From Malachius bipustulatus (lineage: Eukaryota > Arthropoda > Insecta > Coleoptera > Melyridae), in assembly GCA_910589415.1 (NCBI GenBank), contig CAJUUM010000032.1, forward strand, positions 434,001 through 498,000: DNA of 64,000 nucleotides, written 5' to 3'. The notes below the pieces were generated by a model. That model was not told the origin of the DNA, made no database searches, and worked only from the letters and a program-made list of their open reading frames with translations. Position numbers and translations under genes: made by a program. This document shows positions 35,401-49,252 of the stretch, one piece after another. Each line of letters begins with the position of its first letter. The stretch's first letter is position 1.

Positions 35401-35550
35401 TTGAAAATAAGTGACCTGAATGTTGGTCTGGAACGAGGTCTGGAAGGAGGTAAACTAGACTCGACTACGGAGCAAAAAGGCTCAATTTTGAGAAGATCAA
35501 CCAGGTTAGCTTGTAAAGGTAAACAGGATAAAACTTATAGTGTTTGTTAG
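32458..35550 (+). CDS. Pol polyprotein, expressed by -1 frameshift (about 1030 codons), element 2
   Basis: Enzymatic part of the element, in the -1 frame relative to gag. Coordinates begin at the first codon after the presumed slip; the first ATG in this frame is at 32509, just before the protease. Protease Asp of DTG is at 32557, the RT YIDN box at 33418-33429, RNase H Asp at 33862 and 34063, integrase zinc His/Cys region at 34525-34648, and the catalytic D, D, E at 34717, 34882 and 34990 with D54D35E spacing. It is identical to element 1 Pol by eye except close to the N-terminus and one D-to-N change near the C-terminus (35275). The Asn in YIDN is shared, so it predates the duplication. No env frame follows. 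Confidence 0.85.
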   Translation, partial: KLNRFKSDNLITRKANWMLIDVVVNDNKISMQVDTGSYVTVCSESVKNNIFHALPLVESDLTLTTYGKNELKPIGMLIDLSVNFKGRIVTGLKCYVIRGEGPTLIGRSWLKSLNLWPLRIEMNYCEQNNFESKIVFEKMRDKFPDLFGSGQGVYIGRKVKLVFKENFKPVQLKPHRVPFSLKSKVEEEINRLISLGNLEPVNVSPWATPIVPVLKSNGKVRICGNFKLTINPNLVIKRQPIPSKEEIFCKLQIGKKWSQIDLAHAFMQFEVDEESRNALTIITDFGLYRYKKLPEGVASSPGECQEILKQILNGVPHTEVYIDNVYCTGKTDEEHFSVLTEIFNRLEKSGLKVNENKCDLFKNKIEILGFSLDEHGIRPAESKIKAIKEVKRPENNKQLKSFLGLINYYESFLKNRANKLKCLYQLLKSDKWVWSEECEESFNWLRDQIVSDNVLTLFDPSKQLVLACDASYYGISAILSHRFENGEERPIAFASKIIPDSELHRAIIDKEAAAIVYGFKKFYQFVYGANVILKTDHEPLKFIFGASKSVSLAIQNRLHRWAYFLSGFTYKIEVVKSAANGNCDALSRLPVNDSTAVFESEFSTINYLEENKVMFSCKYVAKSTAKDRELRIILNYVLKGWPNDSKMLSDIEKKYFPKRNEISVDKGCLLWGLRVIIPEEMRLNLLKELHTSHLGIVKMKQLTRSYFWWPGIDQDIENFVTGCSICVSNAKNPPKISNAQWPYPSRPWSRLHADFLGPFYGHMFLVIIDAYSKWPEVFNVCNNTKSEKVIEVFKSLFVRFGLCDHVVTDGGPQFTSEIFRKFLDNNGIKHTVSPPKHPATNGAAENFVGTFKNKVMKTVKSGKSLNYAVDLFLLDYRKVAHSLTGRSPANLMYGREMKTKFDLLRPNVVLDVEFSQLNHALKNQSKRNIIFNENDQVMFNDFSAHATNKRALGIIIRQLTPVTFLVKSEKGEIHKRHVDQMLKISDLNVGLERGLEGGKLDSTTEQKGSILRRSTRLACKGKQDKTYSVC

Positions 35551-35850
35551 ATTAACCTGATTTAGTTGTAAGAGCCTTATAGGTGGTACAAGATTTGTAA
35601 TTAGGTATGTATGTGTAAAAATGTATAAAGTGGGTTATAGCATCTGTGACAGTGGACTTTATTTTATAGCAGTGTAATTTTATGTAGAAAAGTTATATGA
35701 ATTTAGATATTTTGAGTTCGAGAAACTTTGAACGTGTAAATATAACATAAATATAAGGTTGATAAATGCTTGAATAAAATGGGGTTGAATTGTACATACT
35801 TATAGCTTTGAGTAGGTCATTTGTAAGCATATTATAAAAAGGGGAGGAAT
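35551..35850 (+). other. 3' untranslated region, element 2
   Basis: 300 bp as in element 1, ending in the purine tract. No further gene seen. Confidence 0.7.
35836..35849 (+). other. Polypurine tract, element 2
   Basis: aaaaaggggaggaa directly before the 3' LTR. Confidence 0.85.
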
Positions 35851-36031
35851 TGTTGTGTATAAATATTTGGGAGGTTTGGCAACCTAGTGTGTAGGTATGC
35901 GCAGGACAAAAATAGAGAGAATATGAAAATGGCCGGTGTACAGTAGAGTTTTGCGTTTCTGTATTTTATTTTTGAATTGTGAATAAAGTGTTCAGTTGTA
36001 AACGATTATTATTAGTTCCGAATATACCACA
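35851..36031 (+). repeat. 3' LTR, element 2 (181 bp)
   Basis: Identical by eye to the 3' LTR of element 1, including the missing T. tataaata at 35858 and AATAAA at 35982. Confidence 0.95.
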
Positions 36032-36036
36032 CTGTC
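36032..36036 (+). repeat. Target-site duplication, right (LTR element 2)
   Basis: ctgtc, matching 30761-30765; the satellite resumes with aaatgcg. Confidence 0.92.
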
Positions 36037-36139
36037 AAATGCGTCCTCTGCAAACCGGTGACGTGCATGAACGGACTGACGGGATTCCCACTGTCCCTAC
36101 CCACCCATCTGAAAGTCGTGGACCATTTTTCGAGCTGGT

Positions 36140-36175
<36 letters not shown>

Positions 36176-36292
36176 TAGTGTGCTGTCAAATGCGTTCTCT
36201 GCAAACCGGTGACGCGCATGAACGGACTGACGGAATTTCCACTATCCCTACCCACACATCTCAAAGTCGTGGACCATTGTTCGAGCTGGCGT

Positions 36293-36326
<34 letters not shown>

Positions 36327-36441
36327 TAGTGCGCTGTCAAATGCGTCCTCTGCAAACCGGTGACGCGCATGAACGGACTGACGGGATTCCCACTGTCCCT
36401 ACCCACACATCTCAAAGTCGTGGACCATTGTTCGAGCTGGT

Positions 36442-36477
<36 letters not shown>

Positions 36478-36592
36478 TAGTGTGCTGTCAAATGCGTCCT
36501 CTGCAAACCGGTGACGCGCATGAACGGACTGACGGGATTCCCACTGTCCCTACCCACTAATCTCAAAGTCGTGGACATTTGTTCGAGATGAA

Positions 36593-36628
<36 letters not shown>

Positions 36629-37045
36629 TAGTGTGCTGTCAAATGCGTCCTCTGCAAATCGGTGACGCGCATGAGCGGACTGACGGGATTCTTACTGTCC
36701 CTACCCACACATCTCAAAGTCGTGGACCATTGTTCGAGCTGGTGCGGGTAAACGGCGGGAGTAACTATGACTGTCTTAATAGTGCGCTGTCAAATGCGTC
36801 CTCTACAAACCGGTGACGCGCATGAACGGACTGACGGGATTCCCACTGTCCCTACCCACACATCTCAAAGTCGTGGACCATTGTTCGAGCTGGTGCGGGT
36901 AAACGGCGGGAGTAGCTATGACTCTCTTAATAGTGTGCTGTCAAATGCGTCCTCTGCAAACCGGTGACGTGCATGAACGGACTGACGGGATTCCCACTGT
37001 CCCTACCCACCCATCTGAAAGTCGTGGACCATTTTTCGAGCTGGT

Positions 37046-37081
<36 letters not shown>

Positions 37082-37447
37082 TAGTGTGCTGTCAAATGCG
37101 TCCTCTGCAAACCGGTGACGCGCATGAACGGACTGACGGAATTTCCACTATCCCTACCCACACATCTCAAAGTCGTGGACCATTGTTCGAGCTGGCGTGG
37201 GTGAACGGCGGGAGTGACTATGACTCTCTTAATAGTGTGCTGTCAAATGCGTCGTCATCCAACTGGTGACGCGCCGAGGTAACAAGCTTGGAAGGCGCGG
37301 GCGAACGGCGGGAGTAACTTCGAGTCTCTTAATAGTGTGCTGTCAAATGCATCCTCTGCAAACCGGTGACGCGCATGAGCGGACTGACGGGATTCCCACT
37401 GTCCCTACCCACACATCTCAAAGTCGTGGACCATTGTTCGAGCTGGT

Positions 37448-37483
<36 letters not shown>

Positions 37484-37749
37484 TAGTGTGCTGTCAAATG
37501 CGTCCTCTGCAAACCGGTGACGCGCATGAACGGACTGACGGGATTCCCACTGTCCCTACCCACCAATCTCAAAGTCGTGGACATTTGTTCGAGATGAAGC
37601 GGGTAAACGACGGGAGTAACTATGACTCTCTTAATAGTGTGCTGTCAAATGCGTCCTCTGCAAACCGGTGACGCGCATGAGCGGACTGACGGAATCCCCA
37701 CCGTCCCTACTCACACATCTCAAAGTCGTGGACCATTGTTCGAGCTGGT

Positions 37750-37785
<36 letters not shown>

Positions 37786-37900
37786 TAGTGCGCTGTCAAA
37801 TGCGTCCTCTGCAAACCGGTGACGCGCATGAACGGACTGACGGGATTCCCACTGTCCCTACCCACACATCTCAAAGTCGTGGACCATTGTTCGAGCTGGT

Positions 37901-37936
<36 letters not shown>

Positions 37937-38050
37937 TAGTGTGCTGTCAAATGCGTCCTCTGCAAACCGGTGACGCGCATGAGCGAACTGACGGATTCTT
38001 ACTGTCCCTACCCACACATCTCAAAGTCGTGGACCATTGTTCGAGCTGGT

Positions 38051-38086
<36 letters not shown>

Positions 38087-38603
38087 TAGTGCGCTGTCAA
38101 ATGCCTCGTCATCCAAGTAGTGACGCGCCAAGGTAACGAAGTTGGAAGGCGCGGGCGAACGGCGGGAGTAACTATGAGTCTCTTAGTAGTGTGCTGTCAA
38201 ATGCGTCCTCTACAAACCGGTGACGCGCATGAACGGACTGACGGGATTCCCACTGTCCCTACCCACACATCTCAAAGTCGTGGACCATTGTTCGAGCTGG
38301 TGCGGGTAAACGGCGGGAGTAACAATGACTCTCTTAATAGTGCGCTGTCAAATGCGTCCTCTACAAACCGGTGACGCGCATGAACATACTGACGGGATTC
38401 CCACTGTCCCTACCCACACATCTCAAAGTCGTGGACCATTGTTCGAGCTGGTGCGGGTAAACGGCGGGAGAAGCTATGACTCTCTTAATAGTGTGCTGTC
38501 AAATGCGTCCTCTGCAAATCGGTGACGCGCATGAACGGACTGACGGGATTCCCACTGTCCCTACCCACACATCTCAAAGTCGTGGACATTTTTTCGAGAT
38601 GAA

Positions 38604-38639
<36 letters not shown>

Positions 38640-38754
38640 TAGTAAGCTGTCAAATGCGTCCTCTGCAAATCGGTGACGCGCATGAGCGGACTGACGGGAT
38701 TCTTACTGTCCCTACCCACACATCTCAAAGTCGTGGACCATTGTTCGAGCTGGT

Positions 38755-38790
<36 letters not shown>

Positions 38791-39458
38791 TAGTGTGCTG
38801 TCAAATGCGTCCTCTACAAACCGGTGACGCGCATGAACGGACTGACGGGATTCCCACTGTCCCTACCCACACATCTCAAAGTCGTGGACCATTGTTCGAG
38901 CTGGTGCGGGTAAACGGCGGGAGTAGCTATGACTCTCTTAATAGTGTGCTGTCAAATGCGTCCTCTGCAAACCGGTGACGTGCATGAACGGACTGACGGG
39001 ATTCCCACTGTCCCTACCCACCCATCTGAAAGTCGTGGACCATTTTTCGAGCTGGTGCGGGTTAACGGCGGGAGTAACTATGACTCTCTTAATAGTGTGC
39101 TGTCAAATGCGTCCTCTGCAAACCGGTGACGCGCATGAACGGACTGACGGAATTTCCACTATCCCTACCCACACATCTCAAAGTCGTGGACCATTGTTCG
39201 AGCTGGCGTGGGTGAACGGCGGGAGTGACTATGACTCTCTTAATAGTGTGCTGTCTATTGCGTCGTCATCCAACTGGTGACGCGCCGAGGTAACGAGCTT
39301 GGAAGGCGCGGGCGAACGGCGGGAGTAACTTCGAGTCTCTTAATAGTGTGCTGTCAAATGCATCCTCTGCAAACCGGTGACGCGCATGAGCGGACTGACG
39401 GGATTCCCACTGTCCCTACCCACACATCTCAAAGTCGTGGACCATTGTTCGAGCTGGT

Positions 39459-39494
<36 letters not shown>

Positions 39495-39911
39495 TAGTGT
39501 GCTGTCAAATGCGTCCTCTGCAAACCGGTGACGCGCATGAACGGACTGACGGGATTCCCACTGTCCCTACCCACTAATCTCAAAGTCGTGGACATTTGTT
39601 CGAGATGAAGCGGGTAAACGACGGGAGTAACTATGACTCTCTTAATAGTGTGCTGTCAAATGCGTCCTCTGCAAACCGGTGACGCGCATGAGCGGACTGA
39701 CGGAATCCCCACTGTCCCTACTCACACATCTCAAAGTCGTGGACCATTGTTCGAGCTGGTGCGGGTAAACGGCTGGAGTAACTATGACTCTCTTAATAGT
39801 GCGCTGTCTAATGCGTCCTCTGCAAACCGGTGACGCGCATGAACGGACTGACGGGATTCCCACTGTCCCTACCCACACATCTCAAAGTCGTGGACCATTG
39901 TTCGAGCTGGT

Positions 39912-39947
<36 letters not shown>

Positions 39948-40213
39948 TAGTGTGCTGTCAAATGCGTCCTCTGCAAACCGGTGACGCGCATGAGCGAACT
40001 GACGGGATTCTTACTGTCCCTACCCACACATCTCAAAGTCGTGGACCATTGTTCGAGCTGGTGCGGGTAAACGGCGGGAGTAACTATGACCCTCTTAATA
40101 GTGTGCTGTCAAATGCGTCCTCTGCAAACCGGTGACGCGCATGAGCGGACTGACGGGATTCTTACTGTCCCTACCCACACATCTCAGAGTCGTGGACCAT
40201 TGTTCGAGCTGGT

Positions 40214-40248
<35 letters not shown>

Positions 40249-40666
40249 TTAGTGTGCTGTCAAATGCGTCCTCTGCAAACCGGTGACGTGCATGAACGGA
40301 CTGACGGGATTCCCACTGTCCCTACCCACCCATCTAAAAGTCGTGGACCATTTTTCGAGCTGGTGCGGGTAAACAGCGGGAGTAACTATGACTCTCTTAA
40401 TAGTGTGCTGTCAAATGCGTCCTCTGCAAACCGGTGACGCGCATGAACGGACTGACGGAATTTCCACTATCCCTACCCACACATCTCAAAGTCGTGGACC
40501 ATTGTTCGAGCTGGCGTGGGTGAACGGCGGGAGTGACTATGACTCTCTTAATAGTGTGCTGTCAAATGCGTCCTCTGCAAACCGGTGACGCGCATGAGCG
40601 GACTGACGGGATTCTTACTGTCCCTACCCACACATCTCAAAGTCGTGGACCATTGTTCGAGCTGGT

Positions 40667-40702
<36 letters not shown>

Positions 40703-40817
40703 TAGTGTGCTGTCAAATGCGTCCTCTGCAAACCGGTGACGCGCATGAGCGGACTGACGGGATTCTTACTGTCCCTACCCACACATCTCAAAGTCGTGGA
40801 CCATTGTTCGAGCTGGT

Positions 40818-40850
<33 letters not shown>

Positions 40851-41370
40851 CAATAGTGCGCTGTCAAATGCCTCGTCATCCAAGTAGTGACGCGCCAAGG
40901 TAACGAAGTTGGAAGGCGCGGGCGAACGGCGGGAGTAACTATGAGTCTCTTAGTAGTGTGCTGTCAAATGCGTCCTCTACAAACCGGTGACGCGCATGAA
41001 CGGACTGACGGGATTCCCACTGTCCCTACCCACACATCTCAAAGTCGTGGACCATTGTTCGAGCTGGTGCGGGTAAACGGCGGGAGTAACAATGACTCTC
41101 TTAATAGTGCGCTGTCAAATGCGTCCTCTGCAAACCGGTGACGCGCATGAACGGACTGACGGGATTCCCACTGTCCCTACCCACACATCTCAAAGTCGTG
41201 GACCATTGTTCGAGCTGGTGCGGGTAAACGGCGGGAGTAACAATGACTCTCTTAATAGTGCGCTGTCAAATGCGTCCTCTGCAAACCGGTAACGCGCATG
41301 AACGGACTGACGGGATTCCCACTGTCCCTACCCACACATCTCAAAGTCGTGGACCATTGTTCGAGCTGGT

Positions 41371-41406
<36 letters not shown>

Positions 41407-41521
41407 TAGTGTGCTGTCAAATGCGTCCTCTGCAAACCGGTGACGCGCATGAGCGGACTGACGGAATCCCCACTGTCCCTACCCACACATCTCAAAGTCG
41501 TGGACCATTGTTCGAGCTGGT

Positions 41522-41557
<36 letters not shown>

Positions 41558-41672
41558 TAGTGCGCTGTCAAATGCGTCCTCTGCAAACCGGTGACGCGCA
41601 TGAACGGACTGACGGGATTCCCACTGTCCCTAACCACACATCTCAAAGTCGTGGACCATTGTTCGAGCTGGT

Positions 41673-41708
<36 letters not shown>

Positions 41709-41823
41709 TAGTGCGCTGTCAAATGCGTCCTCTGCAAACCGGTGACGCGCATGAACGGACTGACGGGATTCCCACTGTCCCTACTCACACATCTCAAAGT
41801 CGTGGACCATTGTTCGAGCTGGT

Positions 41824-41859
<36 letters not shown>

Positions 41860-41974
41860 TAGTGTGCTGTCAAATGCGTCCTCTGCAAACCGGTGGCGCG
41901 CATGAGCGGACTGGCGGGATTCCCACTGTCCCTACCCACCCATCTGAAAGTCGTGGACCATTGTTCGAGCTGGT

Positions 41975-42010
<36 letters not shown>

Positions 42011-42099
42011 TAGTGTGCTGTCAAATGCGTCCTCTGCAAACCGGTGACGCGCATGAACGGACTGACGGAATTCCCACTGTCCCTACCCACACATCTCAA

Positions 42100-42125
42100 A
42101 GTCGTGGACCATTGTTCGAGCTGGT

Positions 42126-42161
<36 letters not shown>

Positions 42162-42276
42162 TAGTGTGCTGTCAAATGCGTCCTCTGCAAACCGGTGACG
42201 CGCATGAACGGACTGACGGGATTCCCACTGTCCCTACCCACTAATCTCAAAGTCGTGGACATTAGTTCGAGCTGGT

Positions 42277-42312
<36 letters not shown>

Positions 42313-42427
42313 TAGTGTGCTGTCAAATGCGTCCTCTGCAAACCGGTGGCGCGCATGAGCGGACTGACGGGATTCCCACTGTCCCTACCCACCCATCTGA
42401 AAGTCGTGGACCATTGTTCGAGCTGGT

Positions 42428-42463
<36 letters not shown>

Positions 42464-42582
42464 TAGTGCGCTGTCAAATGCGTCCTCTGCAAACCGGTGA
42501 CGCGCATGAACGGACTGACGGGATTCCCACTGTCCCTACCCACACATCTCAAAGTCGTGGACCATTGTTCGAGCTGGTGCGA

Positions 42583-42614
<32 letters not shown>

Positions 42615-42880
42615 TAGTGTGCTGTCAAATGCGTCCTCTGCAAACCGGTGACGCGCATGAACGGACTGACGGGATTCCCACTGTCCCTACCCACTAATCT
42701 CAAAGTCGTGGACATTTGTTCGAGATGAAGCGGGTAAACGGCGGGAGTAATCATGACTCTCTTAATAGTGTGCTGTCAAATGCGTCCTCTGCAAACCGGT
42801 GACGCGCATGACCGAACTGACGGGATTCTTACTGTCCCTGCCCACACATCTCAAAGTCGTGGACCATTGTTCGAGCTGGT

Positions 42881-42916
<36 letters not shown>

Positions 42917-43131
42917 TAGTGCGCTGTCAAATGCCTCGTCATCCAAGTAGTGACGCGCCAAGGTAACGAAGTTGGAAGGCGCGGGCGATCGGCGGGAGTA
43001 ACTATGAGTCTCTTAGTAGTGTGCTGTCAAATGCGTCCTCTACAAACCGGTGACGCGCATGAACGGACTGACGGGATTCCCACTGTCCCTACCCACACAT
43101 CTCAAAGTCGTGGACCATTGTTCGAGCTGGT

Positions 43132-43167
<36 letters not shown>

Positions 43168-43533
43168 TAGTGTGCTGTCAAATGCGTCCTCTGCAAACCG
43201 GTGACGCGCATGAACGGACTGACGGAATTTCCACTATCCCTACCCACACATCTCAAAGTCGTGGACCATTGTTCGAGCTGGCGTGGGTGAACGGCGGGAG
43301 TGACTATGACTCTCTTAATATTGTGCTGTCAAATGCGTCGGCATCCAACTGGTGACGCGCCGAGGTAACGGGCTTGGAAGGCGCGGGCGAACGGCGGGAG
43401 TAACTTCGAGTCTCTTAATAGTGTGCTGTCAAATGCATCCTCTGCAAACCGGTGACGTGCATGAGCGGACTGACGGTATTCCCACTGTCCCTACCCACAC
43501 ATCTCAAAGTCGTGGACCATTGTTCGAGCTGGT

Positions 43534-43569
<36 letters not shown>

Positions 43570-43784
43570 TAGTGCGCTGTGAAATGCCTCGTCATCCAAG
43601 TAGTGACGCGCCAAGGTAACGAAGTTGGAAGGCGCGGGCGATCGGCGGGAGTAACTATGAGTCTCTTAGTAGTGTGCTGTCAAATGCGTCCTCTACAAAC
43701 CGGTGACGCGCATGAACGGACTGACGGGATTCCCACTGTCCCTACCCACACATCTCAAAGTCGTGGACCATTGTTCGAGCTGGT

Positions 43785-43820
<36 letters not shown>

Positions 43821-44186
43821 TAGTGTGCTGTCAAATGCGTCCTCTGCAAACCGGTGACGCGCATGAACGGACTGACGGAATTTCCACTATCCCTACCCAC
43901 ACATCTCAAAGTCGTGGACCATTGTTCGAGCTGGCGTGGGTGAACGGCGGGAGTGACTATGACTCTCTTAATATTGTGCTGTCAAATGCGTCGGCATCCA
44001 ACTGGTGACGCGCCGAGGTAACGGGCTTGGAAGGCGCGGGCGAACGGCGGGAGTAACTTCGAGTCTCTTAATAGTGTGCTGTCAAATGCATCCTCTGCAA
44101 ACCGGTGACGTGCATGAGCGGACTGACGGTATTCCCACTGTCCCTACCCACACATCTCAAAGTCGTGGACCATTGTTCGAGCTGGT

Positions 44187-44222
<36 letters not shown>

Positions 44223-44337
44223 TAGTGTGCTGTCAAATGCGTCCTCTGCAAACCGGTGACGCGCATGAACGGACTGACGGGATTCCCACTGTCCCTACCC
44301 ACTTATCTCAAAGTCGTGGACATTTGTTCGAGATGAA

Positions 44338-44373
<36 letters not shown>

Positions 44374-44488
44374 TAGTGTGCTGTCAAATGCGTCCTCTGC
44401 AAACCGGTGACGCGCATGAGCGGACTGACGGAATCCCCACTGTCCCTACCCACACATCTCAAAGTCGTGGACCATTGTTCGAGCTGGT

Positions 44489-44524
<36 letters not shown>

Positions 44525-44639
44525 TAGTGCGCTGTCAAATGCGTCCTCTGCAAACCGGTAAAGCGCATGAACGGACTGACGGGATTCCCACTGTCCCTAC
44601 CCACACATCTCAAAGTCGTGGACCATTGTTCGAGCTGGT

Positions 44640-44675
<36 letters not shown>

Positions 44676-44795
44676 TAGTGTGCTGTCAAATGCGTCCTCT
44701 GCAAACCGGTGACGCGCATGAGCGGACTGACGGGATTCTTACTGTCCCTACCCACACATCTCAAAGTCGTGGACCATTGTTCGAGCTGGTGCGGA

Positions 44796-44826
<31 letters not shown>

Positions 44827-45041
44827 TAGTGCGCTGTCAAATGCCTCGTCATCCAAGTGGTGACGCGCCAAGGTAACGAAGTTGGAAGGCGCGGGCGAAC
44901 GGCGGGAGTAACTATGAGTCTCTTAATAGTGTGCTGTCAAATGCGTCCTCTACAAACCGGTGACGCGCATGAACGGACTGACGGGATTCCCACTGTCCCT
45001 ACCCACCCATCTGAAAGTCGTGGACCATTGTTCGAGCTGGT

Positions 45042-45077
<36 letters not shown>

Positions 45078-45192
45078 CAGTGTGCTGTCAAATGCGTCCT
45101 CTGCAAACCGGTGACGCGCATGAGCGGACTGACGGAATCCCCACTGTCCCTACCCACACATCTCAAAGTCGTGGACCATTGTTCGAGCTGGT

Positions 45193-45228
<36 letters not shown>

Positions 45229-45343
45229 TAGTGCGCTGTCAAATGCGTCCTCTGCAAACCGGTGACGCGCATGAACGGACTGACGGGATTCCCACTGTCC
45301 CTACCCACACATCTCAAAGTCGTGGACCATTGTTCGAGCTGGT

Positions 45344-45379
<36 letters not shown>

Positions 45380-45494
45380 TAGTGCGCTGTCAAATGCGTC
45401 CTCTGCAAACCGGTGACGCGCATGAACGGACTGACGGGATTCCCACTGTCCCTACTCACACATCTCAAAGTCGTGGACCATTGTTCGAGCTGGT

Positions 45495-45530
<36 letters not shown>

Positions 45531-45645
45531 TAGTGTGCTGTCAAATGCGTCCTCTGCAAACCGGTGGCGCGCATGAGCGGACTGACGGGATTCCCACTGT
45601 CCCTACCCACCCATCTGAAAGTCGTGGACCATTGTTCGAGCTGGT

Positions 45646-45681
<36 letters not shown>

Positions 45682-45796
45682 TAGTGTGCTGTCAAATGCG
45701 TCCTCTGCAAACCGGTGACGCGCATGAACGGACTGACGGAATTCCCACTGTCCCTACCCACACATCTCAAAGTCGTGGACCATTGTTCGAGCTGGT

Positions 45797-45831
<35 letters not shown>

Positions 45832-45947
45832 TTAGTGTGCTGTCAAATGCGTCCTCTGCAAACCGGTGACGCGCATGAACGGACTGACGGGATTCCCACT
45901 GTCCCTACCCACTAATCTCAAAGTCGTGGACATTAGTTCGAGCTGGT

Positions 45948-45983
<36 letters not shown>

Positions 45984-46098
45984 TAGTGTGCTGTCAAATG
46001 CGTCCTCTGCAAACCGGTGGCGCGCATGAGCGGACTGACGGGATTCCCACTGTCCCTACCCACCCATCTGAAAGTCGTGGACCATTGTTCGAGCTGGT

Positions 46099-46134
<36 letters not shown>

Positions 46135-46249
46135 TAGTGCGCTGTCAAATGCGTCCTCTGCAAACCGGTGACGCGCATGAACGGACTGACGGGATTCCCA
46201 CTGTCCCTACCCACACATCTCAAAGTCGTGGACCATTGTTCGAGCTGGT

Positions 46250-46285
<36 letters not shown>

Positions 46286-46400
46286 TAGTGTGCTGTCAAA
46301 TGCGTCCTCTGCAAACCGGTGACGCGCATGAACGGACTGACGGGATTCCCACTGTCCCTACCCACTAATCTCAAAGTCGTGGACATTAGTTCGAGATGAA

Positions 46401-46436
<36 letters not shown>

Positions 46437-46551
46437 TAGTGTGCTGTCAAATGCGTCCTCTGCAAACCGGTGACGCGCATGACCGAACTGACGGGATTCT
46501 TACTGTCCCTGCCCACACATCTCAAAGTCGTGGACCATTGTTCGAGCTGGT

Positions 46552-46587
<36 letters not shown>

Positions 46588-46802
46588 TAGTGCGCTGTCA
46601 AATGCCTCGTCATCCAAGTGGTGACGCGCCAAGGTAACGAAGTTGGAAGGCGCGGGCGAACGGCGGGAGTAACTATGAGTCTCTTAGTAGTGTGCTGTCA
46701 AATGCATCCTCTACAAACCGGTGACGCGCATGAACGGACTGACGGGATTTCCACTGTCCCTACCCACACATCTCAAAGTCGTGGACCATTGTTCGAGCTG
46801 GT

Positions 46803-46838
<36 letters not shown>

Positions 46839-47104
46839 TAGTGTGCTGTCAAATGCGTCCTCTGCAAACCGGTGACGCGCATGAGCGGACTGACGGGATT
46901 CTTACTGTCCCTACCTACACATCTCAGAGTCGTGGACCATTGTTCGAGCTGGTGCGGGTGAACGGCGGGAGTAACTATGACTCTCTTAATAGTGTGCTGT
47001 CAAATGCGTCCTCTGCAAACCGGTGACGTGCATGAACGGACTGACGGGATTCCCACTGTCCCTACCCACCCATCTGAAAGTCGTGGACCATTTTTCGAGC
47101 TGGT

Positions 47105-47140
<36 letters not shown>

Positions 47141-47657
47141 TAGTGTGCTGTCAAATGCGTCCTCTGCAAACCGGTGACGTGCATGAACGGACTGACGGAA
47201 TTTCCACTATCCCTACCCACACATCTCAAAGTCGTGGACCATTGTTCGAGCTGGCGTGGGTGAACGGCGGGAGTGACTATGACTCTCTTAATAGTGTGCT
47301 GTCAAATGCGTCGTCATCCAAGTGGTGACGCGCCGAGGTAACGGGCTTGGAAGGCGCGGGCGAACGGCGGGAGTAACTTCGAGTCTCTTAATAGTGTGCT
47401 GTCAAATGCATCCTCTGCAAACCGGTGACGCGCATGAGCGGACTGACGGGATTCCCACTGTCCCTACCCACACATCTCAAAGTCGTGGACCATTGTTCGA
47501 GCTGGTGCGGGTAAACGGCGGGAATAACTATGACTCTCTTAATAGTGTGCTGTCAAATTCGTCCTCTGCAAACCGGTGACGCGCATGAACGGACTGACGG
47601 GATTCCCACTGTTCCTACCCACTAATCTCAAAGTCGTGGACATTTGTTCGAGATGAA

Positions 47658-47693
<36 letters not shown>

Positions 47694-47808
47694 TAGTGTG
47701 CTGTCAAATGCGTCCTCTACAAATCGGTGACGCGAATGAGCGGACTGACGGGATTCTTACTGTCCCTACCCACACATCTCAAAGTCGTGGACCATTGTTC
47801 GAGCTGGT

Positions 47809-47844
<36 letters not shown>

Positions 47845-47959
47845 TAGTGCGCTGTCAAATGCGTCCTCTACAAACCGGTGACGCGCATGAACGGACTGAC
47901 GGGATTCCCACTGTCCCTACCCACACATCTCAAAGTCGTGGACCATTGTTCGAGCTGGT

Positions 47960-47995
<36 letters not shown>

Positions 47996-48361
47996 TAGTG
48001 TGCTGTCAAATGCGTCCTCTGCAAACCGATGACGCGCATGAACGGACTGACGGAATTTCCACTATCCTTACCCACACATCTCAAAGTCGTGGACCATTGT
48101 TCGAGCTGGCGTGGGTGAACGGCGGGAGGGACTATGACTCTCTTAATATTGTGCTGTCAAATGCGTCGTCATCTAACTGGTGACGCGCCGAGGTAACGGG
48201 CTTGGAAGGCGCGGGCGAACGGCGGGAGTAACTTCGAGTCTCTTAATAGTGTGCTGTCAAATGCATCCTCTGCAAACCGGTGACGTCCATGAGCGGACTG
48301 ACGGTATTCCCACTGTCCCTACCCACACATCTCAAAGTCGTGGACCATTGTTCGAGCTGGT

Positions 48362-48397
<36 letters not shown>

Positions 48398-48512
48398 TAG
48401 TGTGCTGTCAAATGCGTCCTCTGCAAACCGGTGACGCGCATGAACGGACTGACGGGATTCCCACTGTCCCTACCCACTTATCTCAAAGTCGTGGACATTT
48501 GTTCGAGATGAA

Positions 48513-48548
<36 letters not shown>

Positions 48549-48663
48549 TAGTGTGCTGTCAAATGCGTCCTCTGCACACCGGTGACGCGCATGAGCGGAC
48601 TGACGGAATCCCCACTGTCCCTACCCACACATCTCAAAGTCGTGGACCATTGTTCGAGCTGGT

Positions 48664-48699
<36 letters not shown>

Positions 48700-48814
48700 T
48701 AGTGCGCTGTCAAATGCGTCCTCTGCAAACCGGTGACGCGCATGAGCGGACTGACGGGATTCTTACTGTCCCTACCCACACATCTCAAAGTCGTGGACCA
48801 TTGTTCGAGCTGGT

Positions 48815-48850
<36 letters not shown>

Positions 48851-49065
48851 TAGTGCGCTGTCAAATGCCTCGTCATCCAAGTGGTGACGCGCCAAGGTAA
48901 CGAAGTTGGAAGGCGCGGGCGAACGGCGGGAGTAACTATGAGTCTCTTAATAGTGTGCTGTCAAATGCGTCCTCTACAAACCGGTGACGCGCATGAACGG
49001 ACTGACGGGATTCCCACTGTCCCTACCCACCCATCTGAAAGTCGTGGACCATTGTTCGAGCTGGT

Positions 49066-49101
<36 letters not shown>

Positions 49102-49216
49102 TAGTGTGCTGTCAAATGCGTCCTCTGCAAACCGGTGACGCGCATGAGCGGACTGACGGAATCCCCACTGTCCCTACCCACACATCTCAAAGTCGTGGAC
49201 CATTGTTCGAGCTGGT

Positions 49217-49252
<36 letters not shown>

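Larger units (their letters stand above)
30766..36031 (+). mobile_element. Ty3/gypsy-type LTR retrotransposon, copy 2 (full length, 5266 bp)
   Basis: Same element as 13324-18590, with the same flanks, target duplication and 182/181-bp LTR difference, hence a duplicate of the same insertion and not an independent one. Outside a patch at 32397-32507 I noticed only a handful of differences (31383, 31921, 35275, about 35717). The patch has ten substitutions and loss of one T, which places gag and pol in different frames with a canonical -1 slippery site between them. All Pol motifs of copy 1 are retained. Confidence 0.94.
25967..43410 (+). repeat. Tandem segmental duplication, unit 2
   Basis: Directly adjoins unit 1 in the same orientation and contains LTR element 2. 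The copies are nearly identical by eye except for scattered substitutions, a replaced tract at about 28979-29230, a 112-bp patch of differences in the retrotransposon (32397-32507), and single-base or 3-bp indels (for example 21917 lacks 3 bp kept at 39359). Unfiltered haplotype duplication in an assembly is a possible alternative explanation. Confidence 0.85.

Noticed and set aside
30766..36031. Two independent insertions into the same target
   Set aside because: Same target duplication, same surrounding unit series for many kilobases and a shared LTR indel show duplication of one insertion.
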